From the NCBI RefSeq assembly GCF_036588685.1, contig NC_086374.1, positions 26,032,886-26,096,885 of the forward strand: a DNA stretch of 64,000 nt, in the 5' to 3' direction. The position numbers and the translations under genes are program-made. Under the pieces are notes generated by a model. It had not been told where the DNA came from. It worked only from the letters and a program-made list of their open reading frames with translations, and did not search any database. This document shows, in pieces, positions 24,801 through 36,800 of the stretch. The stretch's first letter is position 1. Each line of letters starts with the position of its first letter. The DNA comes from Mytilus trossulus. Taxonomy: Eukaryota; Mollusca; Bivalvia; Mytilida; Mytilidae.

Positions 24801-27800
24801 TAACTTAGTTAGCTGAGACAAATTAACTGTTCTTCTCTTCCGAGATTCTTCATACGCTTCTTCGCTATCCATCTTTTTGGAGTTAATCGAGAATTGTAGC
24901 GGATCACATCATTCAGGCAGGCATCAAATTATAATAAGACGATAACTCAAGTATGCGGTATAAATATGTATCTTTTATTCCTCAAAATTACACTTAATTT
25001 TGGCTTCTTATACTCATATATTATATCAACCGATTCTCTACAATAGAATACAAATAAACATAAGCATACATCGTAAGTAAAAATATAACTTAAAGCACTA
25101 CAGGCATAATACTAAACAAACAATAGGAAACACTTTCTTTCACGCTTAATGAATAACTTGTTAAAGTAAAACGTTAATTGAAATAAATATTACTTTATAA
25201 ATACTTTTACAATTCTTAATATTCTTTCTTTAAATAAATATTGTTCTTAAAAATGTACATAAATTATTTCTTACCGATTATGATCTCTCTATAACGATGT
25301 GTCTCCGTAATCAAATAACTTGTAATGAATAAAAACTAGACAACGTAACGTACGTAAAAGGCTAAACGTCATAAAACTTTAAAAACGGGAAATATAACAA
25401 TTCATAAGAGCGCAACGTTACATGTATGCGCAAATACTCCAAATCGTATCTACAAGTATTACAAATAAAATAAATAACTTCAGTAATAATTAATGAAGTA
25501 ACCCAACAATTTGGAATTACATCATTCATATTTTTTTTGTGTATTTAAACTACAGTGCATCTGATAAAATCATCTCAAATGCTTCTTCTAAAACGACCTA
25601 TGAACAATATAGATTATACTAACAATGACCACTGCCCTTTTCTCGATCTTGGTATCTATATCACTAACGGAAATCTGAATACTAAAATTTATGATAAAAA
25701 GGATGATTTTTCATTTCCTATCGTTAATTATCCGTTTTTAGATGGTGACGTTCCCTTGTCAACATCTTACGGTGTTTATAGATCTCAACTTGTACGATTC
25801 GCTCGTGTATGTAACAATGTTTTAGATTTTAACGAGAGAAATTTATGTATTACTGAAAATTATTACACCAGGGTTTTCGATATCACAAAGTAGTCAAAAC
25901 ATTCACTAAATTTTATCATCGGTATAAAGACATCCTTCGTAAATATAGCTCAACATTCAGACTTCTAATACGTTCAGGTATTTCACATCCAATTTTTTAT
26001 GGAAATATTCTTTATAAAGCACAAAGGTGCCAGTATTCACCTCAGAAACTTACAAAATCTTTGAATAGACTTATTAAGAAGGGATATGATTACGATACTG
26101 TTGTCAAGTCATTAAAGATTGCATATTATGGCGTTAATATTGAGTCACTGATAAGGTCCTCGCATTGGAACTAAACACATTTATTCTAAAAACAGTTGTT
26201 GGCATGACACGGGTTATGTTCTTCTCATATATGTTATGATGGTATGATACTAAACACCTAACGGGAAGGATTGTGCCTGATGTTCATATGATGAAATCAT
26301 AATCTTTCAGTCAGTTTAATTGAAGTCTGGAGCTGGCATGTCAGTTAACTGCTAGTAGTCTGTTGTTATTTATGTATTATTGTCATTTTGTTTATTTTCT
26401 TTGGTTACATCTTCTGACATCAGACTCGGACTTAAACTGAATTTTAATGTGCGTATTGTTATGCGTTTACTTTTCTACATTGGTTAGAGGTATAGGGGGA
26501 GGGTTGAGATCTCACAAACATGTTTAACCCCGTCGCATTTTTGCGCCTGTCCCAAGTCAGGAGCCTCTGGCCTTTGTTAGTCTTGTATTATTTAAATTTG
26601 AGTTTCTTGTGTACAATTTGGAAATTAGTATGGCGTTCATTATCACTGGACTAGTATATATTTGTTTAGGGGCCAGCTGAAGGACTTCTCCGGGTGCGGA
26701 AATTTTTCGCTACATTGAAGACCTGTTGGTGACCTTCTACTGTTGTTTTTTTTATTTGGTCGGGTTGTTGTCTCTTTGACACATTCCCTACTTCCATTCT
26801 CAATTTTACTTTATTTTTTAATTCTAAAATTTCAAAAAATGAATAAATTACAAAAACATTATCCGTTGTTGAATAATCCTTCCAAAAACAACATTGGTTT
26901 TCGTTTAAATTCATAAATTCTTCGAAGAAAAATTAAGTCTCTCACATAAAATTGAGGTAAAAGCTTTCCCCATGCAACACAATATAGTTCTAAAATTCTT
27001 CAGGTCCAACTTGCTAACTTTATTATGTAACAGTAAACTCATCATAGATACCAGGACTAAATACGCCAGACGCGCGTTTTGTCTACAAAAGACTCATCAG
27101 TGACGCTCGAATCCAAAAAAGTTAAAAAGGCCAAATAAAGTATGAAGTTGAAGAGCATTGAGGACCAAAATTCCTAAAAGTTTTGCCAAATACAGATAAG
27201 GTAATTTATGCGGTAGAAACGCCTTAGTGTTTCAAAAAAATCCAAAAATTGTAAACAGTCAATTTATAAATATTACAATATCAATGATAATTCATGTCAG
27301 CACAAAAAGTACTGACTACTGGGCTTGTGATATCCTCGGGGAAATAAATCTCCACCAAATCTCCACAAATTAGCCAATTGTCACTTAGGATTAATAACAG
27401 AGCGAAATATAAAGTTAAATAATGTTCGGATAACTCAATGATTTAACCAGCTGTCGACTTATTCATTTATTATATATTAGTATATTCCCTTCTTGCTTGG
27501 TGTGTTGGGGGCTATGGAAAACGAACTTTTTTATACAAAGAAATATGCCCGGTCTGATTTAGAGAGTTTAAATAGTATCTCTTTTTTTACACAGTGTACA
27601 TTCATGACTTATCATTGTGACTTTTGTAACTATATTGTACCATTTTTCAAATAATAAAATCCTCTTTTTTTAAAATCACTATATTCATTATAAAAATCAC
27701 ATATTACAATTTATTTCTTTAGAGTCTGTGACATTGCTTACCAGTTGTTTCATAAGTGTCTGTATTAATGCTTACAAGTTGTTCAGCTAGTGTCTGCGAC

Positions 27801-30800
27801 ATAACTAGTCAGGTGTTCTATGAGTTTATTTGACACTACATTCGTGTTTTTCCGTGTTGTCCACTTGTTCTGTGACTTTATGTGACAATGCTCATCATTT
27901 GTTCCGTAAGTGACTGTGATATTGTTTTCAAGTTGTGACTGTGAGTGTCTGTAACATTGCTTATCTGTTGTTTTATAAGTGTCTAAAACTGTTTACCCAT
28001 TATTTCACGAACCTTTTCTGTGATGTTTTTTTCAATAAATGTTTTGTGTGAATATCTGTGATAAAATGCTTTCCGTTTATTCTCTTTGAAGATAACTAAT
28101 CATATTAGAGAAAACAATAATTATTTCAAACTTGTAAATCTAATAACCTGTGGATTTCTCATTTTGAAACCTGTATCGTTCAAACTTTTATAACATCATA
28201 CAAACCCTAACTGCCCTACTAAAATATATTATATTGATGCATTTCTTTCATTCTAAGGACACATTAACTGCTAATATCAATGAAGAAAGAAGAATCCCCG
28301 AAGAAGTACGCGGAACGGCATGTGTAAGTACATAAGTTGTTATATATATTTCTCTGTTTATTAGAATTTACCGAAAGTTTTTATCATTCTGTGCGGACAG
28401 TGCAATAATGAGCAGCTGTTGTGTTTTTAATATATTTTCTAGATAGCTTTTATTGATCACATCAAGTGCAAAGTTCAAATTTACAGGTTATTTTGTATAG
28501 GATTTACCTAAGAGACAATTTATTTGAATTCGGAAAGGTGACAATTCGGCGCGGTTGTACCTGATGCAACTTATATTTTCTCAGTATGATTATTTACTTC
28601 AAAAAGGGGATTTTTACAGGATGAAGCGGCAGATGTTTTATCAAGGGTTGCTACATTTGATAAAAGAACGAAAGGTAGTTTACACGAGGTGTATGAAGAA
28701 ATAGAAGATATTCTAAAGAGTGATAACTGCTTTCCTGAAGTAAAAGAGGAAATGTCAGCAGAGTTTGGGGATATAAACAAAGTGGTCCATCTACAGAAAG
28801 ATGACGTGTATGAAGAACTTTGTCCTATTGTTATCACAGGTTTGCATTTTTTATTCCAGGTTTCATTTAAACTAGCTGTCAAATTACATGAAATTGGTAT
28901 GTAGAGACATTCCAGATTTGAACACGTGTTGTTCATATTTTAGATGTTAAAATGAGTTGATACTTACGTAAAGATATATAACTAATGATATAAATTGAAA
29001 ACTCAGTTTGAGAAATACAATTTTGCTATACTCCTTGCATATCAGTAGCAGACGGACACTATTAGCTATTTAAAAACATGAATATGTACGTGTATACCAT
29101 GTTGATGTGTTTTCAAGGGGAGACCAGCGCTGGTAAAAGTACTTTTGTAAACTTATTACTTGGAGTGGAACTTCTACCTCAGTCGCCTTTGACCTGCACT
29201 TCCCCAATATGTCGTATTAGTAATAGAGTGCGCAAAAGAATAGTATTGATTGACAGCGAGGACAACCAGCAGATTATTGAACTTGAAAATACGGAGGGAG
29301 CAGAAGAAATGCGGAGACGTTTGAAGGGTTTTATAAGTGCTACTCAAGCCGGCGAGAAGTACAAAGCTGTCGATATATGCTGGCCTATCGCTTGTCTGCA
29401 GGTAAATCTGCCTATAACTCTTAGATTTATGCAGTGCAAATCTCTGGTTTTAATTATAGATTTATTAACTCTTTGTTTCGACAGTGCCTGGTGAAGGTTA
29501 TTACAGGAAAACAATGTCTTTACGGAAACATTGCATACGCAGTTTCCAATTGATTTCTGCAATTTTTGATGTTTTTTTTAGATTGCGCCCAGCGCTGAGC
29601 ATATATTTTTCAATAACAGAGGTATTTCACTAACCCAGATGACAGTTTTCATGATGGGAAAACGAAAACTACCTATGTTGTATTTTCTGGTCAAGAATGT
29701 GCCTGTATGTGTCTGTCCTAAGTCAGAAGCATCATATTATACAATTGTAGCCGTTTTTTGTTGTGTACATATATCTTTTTTTGGTTATCCATTTGTACTA
29801 AAATAAGGCCGATAGTTTTCTCGTTCAAATTTGTCATTTCGGGGCCCTTTATAGCTGGAGACTATGAGGTATGAGCTTTGCTCATTGTTAAAAGCCTCAC
29901 GGTGTACTATAGTTGTAAATTTTGTCTCTTGTGGAGAGTTGTCAGTCTCATTGATAATGTCATAAAAAAAATACTCAGTTTGGTATAATCAAATGACTAG
30001 ATCCAATGGTATTGAACCATCATAGCCCTATTCACAAACAAAAGTGAAGCGGAATAAGGCATGCAAATCCCTTCTTTTGATATAATCAAAAATTCAAATT
30101 ATCATTTGTGTGATCGTTTTTGTGGATTTTATTTTTCAATAACAGATAAGCGGTCACAGATCTTTCAAATCCTTTTCACAATCCTCAAAACACGGTACCA
30201 CATATTTTATGATCCGAAATATCAATTGTTTACAAATATTACCGTTTTTTTAAATTTCAAACTAAATCAAAATAACTATAAGAACAATTTTAAGCAGTAA
30301 TGTACAACGATTTTGTCAGACAGTTTCATTTTTCTAATATTTGTCATCATTATAATTGATTAAATAATGTTATTTACTGAAGATGCATTTGTCAAGCGGG
30401 TGACAGCCGTGATATATGAATAACAAGTATGTTCTAGAGAGGTAAAAAGCCAGTAGAAAATGAATTAAAATTGGTATTCCAGGAATTCATTCCCAAATCA
30501 ACATTTTAAACCAATGTTACATCAAGAAATTGACAATGAGGGTCGGTTGAAAACAAAACTTTACGACAAAAGAGATGATTTCACCTTTCCAATTGTGAAC
30601 TTTCCATTTCTAAGTAGCAACATTCCAGCAGCATCTGCATACAGGGTTTGAATGGTTTTACACTAGTATTTTTTGGGTCCTTTATAGCTTGTTTTGAAAT
30701 TGTTATTTGGATGGAGAGTTGTCTTATTGGCACTCACACCACATCTTTCTTTATCTATTAATCTTCCAATTGATACGATATTCCCGTGCTTGAATTTCCT

Positions 30801-33800
30801 ATCAGGACTTTCTTGATAGAGGGTTGCTGCTCAGAAGGAAGCTTTTAAACCAAGAGTTCCAAATGGTGAAGTTGAAATCATCCCTTCGTAAATTTTACGG
30901 ACGCCAACACACGAGTTTGTTGACCGTTTTGGAATAACCGTTTCACAAATGATATCGGATATGTTTCTTACGTCGTAACTACAATCCCCTTCCCTTTCAT
31001 GAATGTGACCTACCGAATTAGACTATTTACCGGATTGGTTATCACATAAGCAACACTACGGGTTCCACATGTGGAGCAGGGTCTGATTACCCTTCCGGAG
31101 CACCTGAGATCACCCCTAGTTTTTGTAGGGGTTCGTGTTGTGTATTCTTTAGTTTTTTATGTTGTGTCATGTGTACTATTGTTTGTCTGTTTGTCTTTTT
31201 CATTTAGCCATGACGTTGTCAGTTTATTTTAGATTTATGAGTTTGACTGTCCCTTTGGTATCTTTCGTCCCTCTTTTACATCAAGTTTGCTGTATTCGTC
31301 GTTTGATTTTTAAAGAGGGAAATGATGAGCACTTGGTAGAAGTTTCGATTTTGTTTCAACTTATTTCTATTTGTTTTATTTACCGGAAAGTTTTCTCGTA
31401 AATTTATAATTGATAGCGTCCTTACTCAACACGGGACAAACATTGAAAAGATATAGATGGGAAGGGAAAGAGAGGGGTTTGGGTAATATTTTGTCAGTAG
31501 AAGTAATTTTGTTATATGCAATGGTTTAGTAAAATATTTCTCTGGGTTGAAAAGATGATTTTCAAAACTTAATAAAAGATAAGACCAAAACATTCAGAAT
31601 GGAAAGTGAATTAGGTAATTGATCCCAATTTCGGGAAAATGAGTGGTAAATAAACTCATCATAGATACCAGGACTAAATTGTATATTTACGCCAGACGCG
31701 CGTTTCGTCTACAAAAGACTCATCAGTGACGCTATATTCTCTGTGTAATAATGATACTTAAAGCTATATAAGGTACAAGTATGTCAGTGTCTACTAACTT
31801 GTCATAATTTCAAACATTATTAAGCATACGTTTTGATGTATTGTCCATATAAAGAAGTGTGCTGAAGTCCCACATTGTATATTACCGTGAATGAAGTAGT
31901 TTATTGTAGCCCGTTAATCCTTAAAGTAATTCCATAAACTCCGTTTGACAATAGTTATCAAAAGTACCAGGATTATAATTTAGTACGCCAGACGCGCGTT
32001 TCGTCTACATAAGACTCATCAGTGACGCTCAAATCGAAATATTTATAAACCAAACAAGTACAAAATTGAAGAGCATTGCGGATTCAAAATTCCAAAAAGT
32101 TGTGCCAAATATGGCTAATCTATGCCTGGAATACGAAAATCCTTTTTTGTAAACAGGAAATGTATGATAAACTCATTTCTAGACAAGATTTGTTTTCCTC
32201 TACAGTTAAGTCACTTTATATTGTTATGTCAATTTTTTTTAAATATCAGATTTCTTATATATGGTTTAAAGGAGTTTTGTCAGATGTTCGGATACCTTGT
32301 TTTTTTCCCTTTAAGATACAGGATAAAATATTTTCCAATATACCACTCATTTCTCTATTTATAGTCATAGGCCTCAATAGTTCATAAAATGGTCATTGCC
32401 AAAATTACGGGGCGATTCCAGATTTTTATTACGATTGGAGACTAAAATAATGCTAATGCTAAAAATGTGGTTAAAGTCCAAGTCAGCATTTTCTTTTATT
32501 ATAGAAAAAAAATCAAACATCTTTAGATGATGTTGTTCCTTAGCTAAAGTTCTTATGACCTATAGTATCAATTCTTAATATTAGAGTATTTTAACTTCGC
32601 CTTATTACATCCTTAATACACAATATCAAATAATTGGTATAAAGAACACGAAAGACTTTAAATTTAGAGTTTCTTTCAGAATAAAATAATGATTGTGGAT
32701 ACCCCTGGTATAGGTCCAGATAACGACATACTTGCAAACCGTTTGTTTGATTATCTACCATCAGCTCTTGCATTTATATATATAATCAATCCAACCAACG
32801 CCGGAGGAGTGCAGAGTGATAGGGTGAGTATAATATTACTATGTTGCCATACAAAACTTTTCGGGATAGTGATGTTTTCAAATTTTAACACTCACACAAA
32901 CGAATGATTTATACGCTATCCATGCATTTATCAAACTTTGAAAGTAGAATTTAAATTCAAAATTTGTGTACACCTTCTTAAAGTATTAAATGTCTTTATA
33001 TTTGTTACTGATAATCTTATTTTCCTCACAATAGCTTCAAAGAATATTAGAGGAACAAGAAAAACGTAAATGTATGGGTGTAAAATCTGTTTTTGATCCC
33101 AGAAGAGCAATTTTTGTATGTAACAAATGGGATCAGATGCATGAGGACGAAGAACAAGTTTTCGACCATATTAAAGAGAAACTATCAAACAAATGGACTA
33201 ATTTCGACAGTAGTAAAATCTATAAAGTTAGTGCCTGGGAGGTAATACATTTTACTCATAGAATTTGTGACTACAAGATTATTTCATGGTATTTTCAGCC
33301 CAAGGTTTAATGTGAGCCCAAGAGCCGAAGCCTTTTATTGACCCTCGTAAAGGTATTCACTCATAAGTATGTGATAAATATATCCCTAGGTAATGAAATC
33401 AGCAAAAGAGCCGACAGTAATGATTTTGACCATCGGTTGATAAGGGGTCTGATATGAAAAATTGCATGTTATTCTTTTTATGTCGTATAATTCAGCAGAA
33501 GGCATACAGACAAGAACTATTTTTTAAACTTTGAAAAATGCATTTTCGATAAAATATTTTCCTGTTCCTTAATATTTGATTTTTTTATCCTTTAAATTAT
33601 CCTTTTTAACTTAAAACGTACTATAAATTTGTCAAGTGACGTCGAAATGCCATGCACTCACGTTACAGAAAGGCCTGCAATAATTACCAGGAAAAGTTGA
33701 TAACGAAATTCATACTACACCGCCAAGACAAACAAATAACAGTTTTATCAAGGGATATAAGTATACCATTATTTTCTGTGAGTATATGATTATTAACCGG

Positions 33801-36800
33801 AAGCAATTCATAACTAAAGTTATATCATACGGGTAATATAAAAAAAGAAGATTTGGTATGATTGCCAATGAGACAACTATCTACAAAAGACCAAAATGAT
33901 ACAGACATTAACAATAGGTCACCGTACGGTCTTCAACAATGAGCAAAGCCCATACCGCATAGTCAGCTATAAAAGGCCCCGATAAGACAATGTAAAACAA
34001 TTCAAACGAGAAAACTAACGGCCTTATTTATGTACAAAAATGAACGAAAAACAAATATGTAACACATAAAAAAACGACAACCACTGAATTAACAGTTTCC
34101 TGACTTGGGACAGGCACATACATAAATAATGTGGCGGGGTTAAACATGTCAGCGGGATCCCAACCCTCAGTCCCCTAACCTGGGACAGTGTTGTAACAGT
34201 ACAACATCAGAACGAACTATCATGAAAAGAATTTTTTTAAATAGATATATGTACAATTTAGGTGTCAAGGGTACCACTTTTTTCTATGAATATATGATGA
34301 GAAAATGTATCACACTATAATATCGAATAAAACATTTTATAAAAATTAAAAAAATTGTTTCCAAAATTATTGATTTATTTGTGCATGTATATTTGAATAT
34401 AGTTTTTTGGGGAAAATATATAACTGTTGGTCTTGATATTCTAAGGAAATGCAACGATCTAAGAATGGCCAACCAATTTCTGATAACTTCAAAAGTCTAC
34501 TTCGTGGAATAGATCAAATGATACCTGCATGTCTCCAGGAAAAAATATCTCGACACGTTAAGTAAGTCATACTACAGATACGTAATCAAGTATTTAGATA
34601 TGTTTAAGATGTACCGAGATGTCCAAATTGAAGGCGAAAAAGATCATCGGAGTATTCTAAAATATATATATATATGCACATGCAATTTTAATAACCATAC
34701 AGTTAAAATATTTATTAATAGTTGTGAATGTCCCCCATTGAATTTATCAATATATATATATATATATTTTTTTTAAATCTTTTCTCTTACAATATTTGTT
34801 TGTTTGGCTGAACGTTCATTTAGAAGATATATCCTGAATTGACTAGAAATTGATTTGCATTAACAAGCATTTTATTTAACATTGATTAGCAAATATATCA
34901 TTTCACAATATATAAGCCCCGCATTATTATACATTGTAGTTGGCAGAGGTATTTTCTAGAAAGACTAAACTTCAAACTTACAGCCCGGATAACTAATGCC
35001 ATGCGAACTGAAGATGATAAACGAATGATGGCTAAGCAAGTTGTGAAAAGGATACAGAAAGTGAGAGAAAATATCAAATATGTAAGTAAGTGAGTTGAGT
35101 AATTAAGACAACAACAAAACACGTTACTCTGAAAATATTGCACTATAATGATAGAGAAGTATAACGAATGTAACGGGGAACAAATTTCAACATTTAACTG
35201 TTTAGCAAAGTTTTAAGTAACCATAAGTCATAGGATTTATAAAGGCTTTGGACAGTGTCCGCTGTATTTGTTAGTGGTTAATAATGAAAACCTCTTTGGG
35301 AGTATTTGTTTATATTGAAAGGATAATAGAATATTGACAAGGGGTCGGGATGAATAGACTCTGGGGAACTAAGCTGTACATCTTGTAATTGTGGGAATTA
35401 TTATTATAGTTTTTTTTATAATTTTATATTTTTTTTTATATTTTTCTTAAATTTTCTTTTCTGACACTATTTTAGGCCATGCAGTTTGTAGAATATTTTA
35501 AATAGAACATATATTTTATTTGCACAGGTTCAGTCGAAACTAAAAAGTGTAGCAAAGGAACAATGTCAGAAAAGTTCAGAATTGCTTAATCTATACTTAC
35601 ATCTACCGGAAATACGGAATAATCTGTTTTCATGGACGGACGATGTTCTGCCGGATAAAGACGACATTGAAACGATTGAAAAGGAAGTTATGCGTTTTGT
35701 GGAGGAATGTATAGCTAGACAAATAAAAACATGGCTTAAACAATCTAACAATGGTGGACTTTCTGAATTTATGGCAAAACAGTTTAAGAAGGAATGCGCT
35801 ATAATTGAAACTGATTGTACTGAAATAGACGACATAATTCTCGGACGAACATTAAGTACTTGTGAACTAGATATGGTCACACCACGAAGACAATCGGACA
35901 GGGATACATCAAGTTCTACAAATATTTCTACTGCACAAAAAGTCGCCATTCTTGCAACCTTTCCAATATGGATGCCTTTGTCTGTAGTCGTTGGATTGTT
36001 TGCTGTACCGGTTGGTATTGGATACTTTACAGTTGGTAAGATATCAGACATAAAAAGAGTAAAAGAATACAGGCAAAATAAACAAGTATACGTAAAAAAT
36101 ATTGCAGAGAAAATGCTAGGGGAAATTACCATACAATTTTTGAAGGAAAAGGTTTTTGGACAATTTTTAAATGAAATGAATAACCAAATAGATCAATTCT
36201 GTGACTCTACTGTTCCGAGACGAATTGTAGCTGGAGAAATACTGATCAAAGGAATAAAAAAAGACATACGGCAACCTGTAGAAATAAGGAAACAATGCAT
36301 TTTAGTGGAAAGCGACTTAAAATCAGCTTATGGTCGTGTTTTATTTATTGATATCGAATATTTTGATAAGTTTAAGTTAAGTCAAACAGACGTACGAAGG
36401 AAAGACCTTTCAAGTGAGTTAGAAGTGTTGGTAAATGGAGAATGGAAAGATACAGTTGTAAAACAAATGAAATGGTCATACAGTAATAAATCAGACTGTT
36501 CGGTATTGAGTGAAATCCAGAAATTGAGGTGAATAGACTAGTTAAAGTTAACGTAGAAAGACATAACATAATAAAATCATAAGAACAAATTGTATATTTA
36601 TCATACTCAAACATTTTTATAAAATAATTTGTAGTTTATTAATTTTGGTTGCATAGATCTTTATAAAAAGAAATGCGAGATGATTGCCAATTAGAAAACT
36701 AACCCACAGATTACAAATGAAGTGGATTTCATACCGTATAGTCGGCTATAAAAGACACCGACATGAAAAATATAAAATAATTTTATTATGAAAACTAACA

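Larger units (their letters stand above)
19113..25521 (-). mobile_element. BEL/Pao LTR retrotransposon, internally deleted, with nested insertions
   Basis: Two LTRs (19113-21564 and 24895-25521) flank a minus-strand coding region with a gag-like domain, zinc knuckle and aspartic protease (22482-24872), then fragments of the reverse transcriptase C-terminus/A17 region and the C-terminal DUF5641-type domain. The catalytic reverse transcriptase core and integrase are missing. Both LTRs are 627 bp once two later insertions in the left LTR are removed, and they are nearly identical, suggesting a recent insertion. It lies antisense within intron 1 of the GTPase-pseudokinase gene. A clean target duplication is not visible: ACATC abuts the left LTR and occurs at 25519-25523, overlapping the right LTR end. 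Confidence 0.9.

Noticed and set aside
22061-24816. Plus-strand open frames of 78-152 codons
   Set aside because: They are antisense shadows of the minus-strand BEL/Pao gag-pol region.
19108-25523. ACATC as the 5-bp target duplication of the BEL element
   Set aside because: It only works if the right LTR ends three to four bases earlier, which would break its TG...CA termini; left as unresolved.
28571-28936. 121-codon minus-strand open frame
   Set aside because: It is the antisense of coding exon 3 and its flanks, without motifs.
35566-36132. 188-codon minus-strand open frame
   Set aside because: It lies antisense to coding exon 9 of the GTPase-pseudokinase gene, whose protein has clear domain features.
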